Shown here in pieces: positions 53,828-64,000 of a DNA stretch of 64,000 nt. Numbering within the stretch: the stretch's first letter is position 1; every line of letters starts with the position of its first letter. The DNA comes from Gonatopus flavifemur (Eukaryota; Arthropoda; Insecta; Hymenoptera; Dryinidae). The stretch lies in the NCBI GenBank assembly GCA_018340375.1, contig JAFFJZ010000001.1:56102001-56166000 (forward strand). Reading direction: 5' to 3'. The translations under genes and the position numbers were made by a program. Under the pieces are notes generated by a model. The model had not been told where the DNA came from. It made no database searches and saw nothing but the letters and a program-made list of their open reading frames with translations.

Positions 53828-54110
53828 GATCGACCGATCTCACTTAAATTTTGCGCATTTCTTTATAATCACATCTTCTAGTATTTGAACGAAGGATTTT
53901 TTCCCCTTCAATTACAAAAAATTTTATGAAGCAATAAATACCGGAAATTTCACCTGAGGAATGTATTTCACTTCCGTTAAAGTACTAGAAAATATTGTTA
54001 TAAAAAAGTGTGCAAAATTTGAGCGAGATCGGTCGATTAATTTTCGAGAAATCTTGTCCACCGCAAACCGTCTTTTTTTCGAGATGTCTCCGAAAAATGA
54101 CTATAACCAC

Positions 54111-54267
54111 CCTGATAAAAATGCGGATAGATTCGGATAAAAATTTACAGAAGGATACAAAAATAGGATTGAAACGGATAGAAATATAATCCACTTTTAT
54201 TCGTTTCAATCCTATTCTTGTATCCATCGGCAAATTTTTATCCGAATCTATCTGCGTTTTTACCAGG
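54111..54267. mobile_element. palindromic MITE with CCTGATAAAAA ends
   Basis: CCTGATAAAAATGCGGATAG pairs with CTATCTGCGTTTTTACCAGG. GATTCGGATAAAAATTT and ATAGGATTGAAACG recur inverted. The repeated word is CGGATA/TATCCG. Confidence 0.7.
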
Positions 54268-55192
54268 ATAGCTCAATTCACGGAATCTTATCGTCCGAAT
54301 TTGGCAGAATATAAGTTTGAGAAGTCACTTTATATATAATACAAAATTTCAGTAATAAATTGCATTGCTTTTATGTAACAAAAAATCGAGAAAATAAACT
54401 TTTGTTTTGGTCGCTGAAACTCATGTAGCCCCTGAAAGATGTCTTCCAGAATTCATCGACGAATTCTCTTCTATTTGAGAAGAGTGTGACAAAATTGAAA
54501 TAAAAATAGACCGTAACATTTTCACGCCTTATTCATTGGAATTCTCGCTTTTTGGTATTTTGGTTTTCACCAGGGATGAAACATGGTGCAATGATATTCA
54601 GATTTCGATAAAATCCATCAATATCAGATTCATCGAAACGAAAAATATCCTTCCAATCCAATCTATACCGGGATAAGGAAAAAATGTTGAAACGATGGGA
54701 GATTATTGGGAAAAGAGTCAGAGGATATTGAAGAGAACTATTGATGATTTTTCTCCAAGCTTTTTTCTCAAAATGCGTGTAAAGGGGTCTTTTTGATTAA
54801 GATTTTCAAGAAAAATTTTTTTTCACACATTTTTTTCTCACAGAAAAAATTGAGATATCGTTTTGAGGATTTTTTGTTATGTTTATTAAACATTAAATAT
54901 TACAAACAAATTGTTTTCAGATTAAGCACAATTTTCTTTTCTTTACACTAATTCAAACAAAAAAACATACCCAAAAATGACGGTAGGAGTGATTTGGGGT
55001 AACCGGATGATCTAAGAAAAAAAAACGGCAAATCATTGCCTGTTGAAGTGCCAAAAATAACAGAATGGCGACCATTTTTCGAGAACATCGATTTTTGAGG
55101 GTGGAAAATCGAATGCAAATCGGGCAATTTTTGACCAATCCAAAAGATCCTGGTTCATGCGATAGTCACTTCAACAAGGAATATTTTGCTAT

Positions 55193-55311
55193 CCCTGATT
55201 AAACAAACCCATTCATTCCGATTAAATGTGCAGAGTTCCGATTCATTCCGATTAAATTTGAATCGGAATTTTGCACGTTTAATCGGAATGAATCGGTTTT
55301 TTAAACCAGGG
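55193..55311. mobile_element. MITE with CCCTGATTAAA ends
   Basis: CCCTGATTAAACAAACC pairs with GGTTTTTTAAACCAGGG, with AT outside both ends. ATTCATTCCGATTAAAT recurs four times in both orientations within 120 bp. Confidence 0.7.
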
Positions 55312-58300
55312 ATTTCTTTTTGTTTTTTTTCAGATCATCCAGTCACCTCAAATCACTCCCACCGTCATTTTCCAGGGTTTTTTGTTGTTTAAATTAGTAT
55401 AACGAAAAACAAATTTGTGTCAATCTGAAAATTTTTTTTTCTAATATTTAGGCCTGATAAAACATACCTATAAATTTTCAAAACGATATCTCAATTTTTT
55501 CTGTATGAAAAAAAATTGGATGTTACGAATTTAAACGAGATCGATTGAAATGTACTTCTTCTCCCAGGGTGGATCAAATGACTAAACAAATCCCTTACAA
55601 TGAATCATGATTTTTTATTTGTTATATAATAATATCTACAATAAAAATACCACATCGTTTGAAAAACAATTTTCGTTACAATTATACAGTAATTTTATAT
55701 AATAATATAATATTTAGGTATTCGCTTCAAATAAGATGTAGCAATGAACATACACCTTGCAGTGGGAGTGAGAAAATACATTTTTTATGTTGCAAATTCC
55801 ACATTGATTTCTTCACTCAGTGTTTTCTTTTGCAATGTTTAACGTACGCACGTGTGAAACGATACCAACACATTTTCCATCATTGCATACACATTCGTTC
55901 GTTCGTTCGTTCGTTCTCATTGAATCCTGGATCTTTGGTAACGTGTTTAGAATTCATTTCAAATGTGCCTCGTTGGTTTTGTGCGGCGTTACAATCACGC
56001 CTCATTGAGATTCATAAAAAAATTGGACTAGAACGATCCAACTTGTTCAGTTAATATTCCACGCATGTGACGAAAGATAGATTTCAGATATAGATCGAGG
56101 AAACAAAAGTAGAATAATCACAAAGAAGAGTGAGTCAAAACTTATCCTTTCTATATTTCTTATCGATTTGTATATTTTAAATTATTTTGGCATCTCACAC
56201 GTAAAATATTAGCTTTTGTCTTGTATTACCACGTAAATCTTTGCTTATCTAAAATAACTACACTTAATTGATAGTACCGTATCATCATCTCAATATTTAT
56301 ATTTATATTCATATTTATATTTGTATTTATATTTATATTTACGTCATTGTATTAGTTCATAATATATAGAAAATACATATAACAATTATTTAGATGACTC
56401 ACAATCAATCATTTCTCATTTTTTTTTAATATATATATATACACATATATATATACACATGGATACATATATGTATATACATATCGGTTATCTGTTAATT
56501 ACATGATATTTTTTACACTCGTCTTACACAGGGAGGAAGTTATCGAGGAAGGGAGGAAGGAAGGATGGCGAAAGGACAATAATCTTTTCAGGTTCCAAGG
56601 AAGAAGGAATACTAAAAAAGGGATAGATTTTCAATAAATTTACATTGTCATTGTCGTATTTGAGTGAACTTAAATATTTAAGTTAGTCAATATATTACAA
56701 ATATTCTTCTTTTGTTGTTGAATCTTGTACTATTGTACGTATCCTTGCTCTAAGCGAACGGTCATTGTTATTTTCGTTTAATTCGTCGTTTTATCTGGAC
56801 ATGAAAAAGTACTTATCAGGGTCTATAATATCATGACACCTTGTTTCTTAAATATTTTAATACACATCGAATCTTTGGTAACCACGATGATGATGTTGTT
56901 CAAATGCGAGCGTTTTGCCGCTCTCCTCGCGCTTCAAGTCAAATTTCCTTCCGTTCTTCTACATTTGTTTCTCTCATAAATTGTCAAGTATTAAAACCTC
57001 ACTCATAAATTTCTATGCTCCGTATATTGTTCAAATATTTCCGCAAAACGATTCAAATTTCCGATCATTGAAAATAATTCTTTCGAGTGTATTATTGGAC
57101 GTACTTTTCGCTAATTGGTTGTGTAATTTTAAATACAGTCTCGAAGTTCTTCCAAGGGATCGAGTTGGATTCGGAGAGCCAATGTCCTGCTTCGAACCAA
57201 TCCTTTGAAAAAACACAAGATTTCCCGATTAAAATGAACATTCGAATAATGTTTTCAAATCAATGACAAAAAGCAGTCTTATTCTTCTTCAGCGATTTTC
57301 AATGCTTATGAGAGAAAATGTTGAGAAATTCAGCAGAGAACTGTACGCGACAGGCAATATTTTCAAATTCCAATGCAACACATCATCATTTGTCTTGGTT
57401 GTGAATTATACAATTTTGATTAAATCATGTTTATTCGTCTCTAGTACAATGCATTGTGCGTACCCTATGATTTTGTTCTGACACGATGAGAGAACTGGAT
57501 TCGCTAATTGTATTTCTATAACACATTTTTTTACTTTATTTCCATGTATCATACGCGCTATTGATTATTGACTCTTTGGATAAACATATTTCCAATAACG
57601 ATTAAAGAGAAATAGTATTGTTTTTCTGTTAACTTTTGGAAGTTAATTCTATACTAGCCCCTAGGTTTTGTGTAACAAAGATTCGAACGATACGCTATTC
57701 TTTAGGGCTTTAATCTTCATGCTATACAAGGGGTATTCCTATTAATGGAGTTTTTTTAGTTTTACATTCAAAGTGTGAATACGGTGCGAAGGTGCGTTTT
57801 TTTTCCACTTCACACGCGAAAACGAAATAAGGGAAAATGAGTGACTTCCTCCTTGTACAAGGTACAGGAAATGTCCCTGTTGCATTTACTGGATTGTGTA
57901 ATGTTGTAAACATAATGGCATTAATATTGAAAATTCTATTATCCAAATGAGAATTTACCCGAATGCGTTGGAAATATAAGTATTTGAGTACGTGAAATGA
58001 ACAAATAAAAGGACAATATGTTTAATAATTTTATTTTTGGAGAATGAATGCTCTGAAGGAATACGGTATCGCATGGATTGTCTGATTCATGAAAAATCGA
58101 TGAGGAGTGACTTGTTATCACATGCATTCTATGAGACTTCGAATTGGTGTTTTCAAAGTTGGATATCATTCCAATATTCTGATTCAGATTTAGAGAGTTA
58201 ATTTGAATGCATAATAATTCCAATCTGTATTTTTATTGGGATAGTTTCAAGGTAGAAATATTTTTCATTATGTATATTTTTGCTATTTTTTCTGTCCTTC

Positions 58301-59130
58301 AGAGTTGTGCACAGTAGAAAATCGGTTATAGAATTTTACCAGGTCTACGTAAAAAATCACCCGTTCTTCGTCGTACTTTTTTACCCAATTTGCAGAGAAA
58401 ATGTACATAAATTGGAAGATATGGAGAATTCCAACCTCCTCGAGTTGCTCATAAACTTCCTTGGAGTGAAAACTCTTTCAATCTTCCAAATAAATCCACT
58501 TTCCACTTCTTTCGAGGGGAATTTCTCCGTTTGACAGTAAAATTTTCATTTTTCACGACATTCATACTGATCTTCAATTTAAAAAACAAAAAAAAATATA
58601 CAAGATCATTCAATTTTAATACTTTTCTTCCAATCAAATCTTCTCCTTTCACCGAAAGTCAGAGATCATAAATGTGTAACACGCAGGAAGGAATTGAAGT
58701 TCATCATTTGTGATGTACATGAATCGACAAGGGAGAGGATTAATTTATCATTAGAGCTCATGGATTTCCTTTCTCTTCTGGGATTTATAATGATGATTAA
58801 GATATAAAAAGTACTATCTATTAGCCTAAAATTTTTATACGGTAGTATGCTAGGCTTGCAAAAAGTCTACAAGTTTCCACTAGGAAATTTCTCTAAGGAG
58901 TAAGGGTTCAGTATTGAGCGGGAAGTATTGCTGTGCGGTTGCTTTTCAAGTATGATTTTTGATATGTCCCACACGTTACATGATTTAAATTCCTTTTTTT
59001 CTTTCCGAGTGATTGTAATTTGATTCAAATGCGAATACACGGAAATGAACTACATCGAGATTCAATATTCCACTGGTAAAAGCTGATATAAAGCGAGGGA
59101 ATTATGTTTCGAACAGTGTAAATAAGTACC
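55312..59130. other. gene-free, MITE-poor block
   Basis: No gene is recognised. There are simple repeats: (TTCG)n at 55893-55914, a TATTTA-type run at 56295-56343, and TATA/CATA runs at 56430-56485. It could be a long untranslated region or intron of a gene outside the window, but nothing shows this directly. Confidence 0.4.
56295..56343. repeat. (ATTTAT)n simple repeat
   Basis: Imperfect TATTTATATTTA-type tandem units. Confidence 0.7.
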
Positions 59131-59133
59131 AAA

Positions 59134-59450
59134 CACGGAGAAAAAAGAATTCGCAATGATAGCGAAACCTGATTTTGCTGGAACAGCAAATTTTCTTGTT
59201 ATGACAGCAATTTTTTTGAGCTACGACAGCGATTTTTTAGCTGTGCCAGTAGAAAATGTTTGCTATTCTATATAGAATACTAAAAATTTTGTTAGTCCAG
59301 CGAAAAATTTGCTATTTCAGTTAATCATGTTGCTCTCTTAGCAATCCAGTTGGATGTGACAGCGAATATTTGTTCAGGTCAGCAGAAAGATTTGTTATTC
59401 AATACATCATACCTCGATTTGCTGCAATAGCAAATTTTTTTTCCTCCGTG
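59134..59450. mobile_element. MITE, GCTGnnnCAGC family
   Basis: It starts CACGGAGAAAAAAGAATTCGC and ends TTTTTTTTCCTCCGTG, with AA on both sides. Family words: GCTGGAACAGC, GTTATGACAGC, GCTACGACAGC, GCTGTGCCAG, GCTGCAATAGC. It is parallel in layout to 48840-49209, including the TATATAGAAT patch. Confidence 0.75.
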
Positions 59451-59660
59451 AAGGAACTGTAGTTATCCAAATAGATTACTCACACATTCGAATAAGAAAT
59501 TATAACATGTATGATATTCTTCAGAAAAGTATTCCAAATAAAGAGAGGAACAAAAATTAAATTCAAACTGAGATTTTTCCTTATTTTTTTCTTTAATCAA
59601 ATTTGTTAAGTGTCTTTGTGGTTTCGCTCGGTGCATTCACATTTTTTCTCATGAATAATT

Positions 59661-59831
59661 TTGATTGTCAAAAAGCTCCGAATGAACAGAATTACTCAAC
59701 TCTTGGAACAATTATTTGGATTCTTCGATTCCCAAACAGGAAACTTTCTCACAAAGCACCATATTGCGTCGAAGTATTGTCACGATCTTGCAAACATATT
59801 CGTGGATGTTTACACGTTACTGGGATATCCA
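59661..59831 (+). other. unassigned open frame
   Basis: From the ATG at 59676 the frame reads MNRITQLLEQLFGFFDSQT and goes on to GYPLDVYKM before a stop, about 50 codons. The composition looks protein-like, but I recognise no family and see no splice support. It may be chance. Confidence 0.15.
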
Positions 59832-59914
59832 CTGGATGTTTACAAAATGTGAAGAGATGCCTGGATAATGATGTGGGCGTTGAAGTTGTGATGTACCAGG
59901 TATTTTGTCTGATA

Positions 59915-60080
59915 CACGAAGAGAAAAAAAATCGATTTACTAACAGCGACATCTGATCTTATTGGAGCAGCGAATTTCTCGCTGTGACAGCAAAAAATTC
60001 CCACTTCTCCTGCAAAATTTATAAGCTATTCTGGATTTAATACTTTGATTTGTTACGTCAGCAAATTTTTTCTCTTCGTG
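59915..60080. mobile_element. MITE, GCTGnnnCAGC family, short copy
   Basis: It starts CACGAAGAGAAAAAAAATCG and ends TTTTTTCTCTTCGTG, with TA on both sides. It retains GCTGTGACAGC and a few diverged words. Confidence 0.7.
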
Positions 60081-60821
60081 TATCAATATTTTTACTTCTT
60101 CGTTGAAAAAAAAATTTCTTCCAATCATATAAATATTTATTTGTCCTGTACCAAAGAAATATTTAATCAAATTAACAAAATATTATTTGAAACCAAAATA
60201 ATTTATGTGAATTAAATGACTGGTTATAATCATTTATTCGGATCAAATAAATTGCTTCGGTTGCAAAGAATAATTTGTTAATTTTAATAAATATTCCTTT
60301 GGTACAGGACAAATAAATATTTATTCGACTGGAAAAAATTTTTTTTCAGTGTTGAAGATAAATTGAATTGTGCGGCATGTTTTAGATATTTTTCCATACT
60401 TTCACAGTGTTTCGATAAAGATGCGACACGAACGAGACTTCTAAATTCATCTGAAGCATGTTGCAATGGATTTTCACGTGTTTACAAATGATAAATGAGA
60501 ATGAAAATGTTGTACATCATGCGTTGTAGGTGCACGAATTACAAAAAGTACCTGTTAGAGGAGGTATGAATTTTCGAATTTGATCAAAGTGATTTGATTG
60601 ATTAATCCTCAGGGTTGTGATGAAGGGGATGAGATTTTCGATTCAATTACGTATCATAATATTTCCTAAAGGTAGATTAATGAGTTCCTGACTGAGATTA
60701 TTGGGAAAAAGTTTTTTGCCCTCGTGTCGTTGAGTATTATCCGGACCACATCTAAGTATTCTACTCGTTTGCACAAATGAAGGATATTTGATAAGTTTTC
60801 ACATTTTCTTTTTGTTGTGAT

Positions 60822-61084
60822 GCGTACGGAGAAAAAAAATCTGCTGAGACAGCGAAATCTGATTTTCCTGAAGTAACAAATTTTTATCTGTGGCAGCAAA
60901 AAAAGTTGACTTCTCCAAGATTTGCCGAAGGAGCAACATTTTTTCCTGCCACCACTAAAAATATGCTGTTGCAGGTAACAGGATTGCTGTGATAACAAAT
61001 GGTTTGCTGTCACAGCAAAAAATTTGTTGCTTAAGCAAAATTAAATTTCGCTATCACAGCAAATTTCTTTCTTCTCCGCGCGTA
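60822..61084. mobile_element. MITE, GCTGnnnCAGC family
   Basis: It starts GCGTACGGAGAAAAAAAATC and ends TTCTTCTCCGCGCGTA. Words include GCTGAGACAGC, GCTGTGATAAC, GCTGTCACAGC and GCTATCACAGC. Confidence 0.7.
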
Positions 61085-64000
61085 CGTAAAGGAATTTTTA
61101 AAAAGATATTTCTTTGTTGCGTTTGCGTATAAAAAATTTTGGGTTTCAAACGTTTGTAGGAAAAAAAAATCGAATGACAAGTGCATGTTTAGATCCGAAC
61201 GAGACGTCTGATTGGAAATCAGACAGCTTAAATTTCATTTTGTACCCAGTGGCACATTCTATAAAAGTCGATTTTTCACAAAACTTTTATGAATTCTGTG
61301 CACTCAACTTCCCTTGACATTGAACTATTTCGTAATTGTTTAGAAATTCTGCATCTCCAAACGCTTTGATCAAAATTTTATGAGATTTTCAGAAGCTCTT
61401 GTATGTTGTGGATGGTTAATGCACATCATTCTGTTCAATCCACAGCAATTGAGGTGTAATTCTTTCCCCGGATTGTGGGGATCAGAAGTAAATCTAATAT
61501 TCATGTGTTTCCTCGCATAAATTCTAAATGGTGACGTAATGGTGATTCTTTTATTCGTGGACTTTTTTTTTTTATTGAGGGTCATTGTTTTATGATCATG
61601 AAACGTACATAATTCAGGAATTTGAATACTATCCTCTTTTTAATTATTTATTCTTCCGAAGAAAATAAGAAATTCTTAAGACTTTATTTTGGCATCGAAC
61701 TTTGATGTTTGATTGTAATTTTCAATTACATTTGGCACTGTCTTGTATCGTTTGGAGTGTCAATTTCTTCCTTTTCGACACCCTCACGGCACAAGGTTCG
61801 ATAGAAAATTTCGATAACCTTTTTCAGGATGTTTAGAAAATATCCTTGTACTGTTTGGGCGAGATTAGTGTATTATAGTAAAAATCATCACAGCGACGTC
61901 TCCGAAGCATGAAGAAATTTATCAAATATTCAAAAACTGACACGCCCTGGAGAAAATAATCATCCTCCGTCAGAGCTGACTCAATCCGAGTTCTAAATCT
62001 GAGATTTAGTCGGCATTGAATTTGACCTGAATGATTTTGATGAAACATTCATCACTTTTCATGTTCTTCAAGTTTGAGTCGTTTATAGAACCAAAACGAA
62101 ACTGCAAACTCACAAAATTTGTTAAATCATGGGTATTTATCTTTCCGCGTTGACTTCTTGGAACTGGAAACATCGTTTCAAGAATGTACTGCAATTTCGG
62201 TATTCAGTTACCAATCAGTTTCAATAAACGGTTCAAACTTCAGCAACATTTATATTCCCCTTATCATTTAGGAACCGAATAAAATAATAGGGAAATAGCG
62301 TTTCGATGATGTTCTTTTTTTATATATTTAATTATTTTTATTATAAGAAGAAAAGTTTTCAGAACCTCAAATTCTTCTAATCGAAATAGTTTATCATTTT
62401 TTTTTTAGTTTAGCACCTTTGAATCAGTACAGATATTTGTGATTAAAATATAAATATTTCGACATTTGTTCATTCAGTTTCTTTGGTTTTTAGAATATTT
62501 ATTTGTTGTGAAAGATTTAAAATATGACAGAGTATATCGAGGAAGTATACTGTTGAAAATTCCTAATCCTCTGATTAAAATAGAAATATACTCGATACAG
62601 GTGGACATCGGGATAACAATGGAATTCCTATTTTCGATTACAGTAGCACATAATGTGTTTTTACGGGGACGACAGAATGTCGAAGAAAGGATTCTAAATT
62701 CTCTTTGATTCGATATAAAACTTTTTAAAACTAAATAAAAAAAAGGACAAAAATTTAGTGTAATTCCATGAAACGGTCAAGCGGTTTGAACCAGATTTCT
62801 GTTTTGAAATTTTCAAGTCTAATCGATCTTTCTTTCTGGTCTTCCTTCCACGACTGTGGTCTAAAAAGTTAATTTTAGTTTCCGTATACCCTTGGTCGTT
62901 TTGTTACGAAGATCTCGCGAATAGCGTAATTTGTTTCTTCGAGGTATCGCATCGCACGTTAAGTCGGTGAACCGTTTATAAGTGCCCATGAAAATGATTC
63001 TTGCACGTTTCATGTATGAATTTTGTATTAAAATATTCATGGGGGCATACAAGATTTTCCCACAGGGCTATGTTCGTTAATTTTGAACATGTAGCACATT
63101 CCATGTGAAATTCGGTGCAATTGGTATGTAGTCAGACTTAGTCATAACGATAAATCAAGTTGATTGTAAATGTGTACATATTCTTGAACGTTGGGAGGAA
63201 GATATTTTGAAACGATTATTCAACGTTCGCCTAGAACTAGGGAAAAATTTAGATACATACAACAATGACTTTTCTCGAAGGGCTAGTGAGATGAAAAAGA
63301 TTTTTCAAAGAAGAATGACGGGTATCGTGATATATAAATGTATAATATATATTGCGATAAAGCAAACCCTCTCTATGACAATCACAATTCAAAGATAGTC
63401 TTATATATTAATAACGATGCAACACGAGTACAGAATTTTCATGATCGTGATGTGAACATTGCTTTATTTTATAAATAGCTATGATGTAATATAAGAATTG
63501 GTATGTACATCAATTCCTTTTAGAAATAGCATCATAAATGTACCTAGTTAATAAGAAAATTTATGCTCAACTTTCGCATAAGAAACCCTGGGCAACCTCT
63601 TCGTTAATCGTTGATATTCTTTTGTGTCCTAATATATATTATACAGCGATCTATTTTATCTGTCTGGGGCTTATTGATTTTCTCAGACTTTTTCTTATCA
63701 CAACAACAACAACAACAATAATAATAATAATAAAGAGTATCGTAATTTCTGGGACCGGTTGAATATTTTTCCCGAAATAGTTTGAAAATATCATCAACGT
63801 TTGGATTGTGTTTTGGAAATGTTGTTGAAGGACCACGCGAGGGGAGAAAGTTTGTCAAAATTGGGACATAAAGATGGTTTTAACGATGTTCTCATTTATT
63901 CGCCGGACACGACATTTCGAGGAATACAAAAAAGTGAAACGTGATTATTTTGTATCGCGAAATGTACGATATGCGATGGTGGAATGAACTCTCCTTCGGG
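61085..64000. other. gene-free right end of the window
   Basis: No gene is recognised. There is a core copy of the dispersed repeat near 62215-62255 and an (ACA)n(ATA)n run at 63700-63735. The last 150 bp are less AT-rich, but I cannot identify an exon there. Confidence 0.4.
63700..63735. repeat. (CAA)n(TAA)n microsatellite
   Basis: A run of CAA units followed by TAA units. Confidence 0.8.

Noticed and set aside
63207..63398. 63-codon open frame near the right end
   Set aside because: No family was recognised, and the AT-rich tail of the frame looks non-coding.

Overview
The window is eukaryotic nuclear DNA, most likely from an insect. The evidence is AT-rich sequence, spliceosomal introns with GT..AG borders, a mariner transposon, and animal-type gene products. 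I cannot name the species; Hymenoptera is a guess from the style of the repeats. Only two genes can be supported. One is NUDT21/CPSF5, the 25 kDa subunit of the pre-mRNA 3'-end factor CFIm, with six coding exons on the + strand (34729-42270) joining into a 228-residue protein with no break. The other is an intronless 300-residue alpha/beta hydrolase of the serine-hydrolase-like (SERHL/kraken) type on the - strand (44345-45247).

Most of the rest is non-coding and full of short non-autonomous DNA transposons and foldback elements. Roughly 4.8-21.9 kb holds many MITEs ending in CACTGAGAAAA or CACGGAGAAAA, mostly next to TA. 30.2-34.3 kb, just upstream of NUDT21, is a stack of palindromic elements, several with clear target-site duplications (TSDs): 8 bp (hAT-like), 9 bp (Mutator-like) and 7 bp. 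43-55.3 kb holds more MITEs, a decayed hAT transposase, and a dead mariner carrying a foldback element that itself carries two smaller elements. 59.1-61.1 kb has three more MITEs. The blocks 22-30 kb, 34.6-41 kb, 55.6-59 kb and 61.2-64 kb are poor in such elements.

The most unusual feature is how the MITE interiors are built. Several families consist of one short quasi-palindromic word repeated with variation. The clearest is GCTGnnnCAGC, repeated many times inside elements at 4834, 21403, 48840, 59134, 59915 and 60822. Other families use other words, such as TCCTGATCAGGA, GTAAAATTAC, GAGTGAAnnTTCACTC, CCCGA/TCGGG and ATGCGCAT. I found no working transposase. The two genes look unrelated in function and are transcribed convergently (tail to tail), about 2 kb apart.
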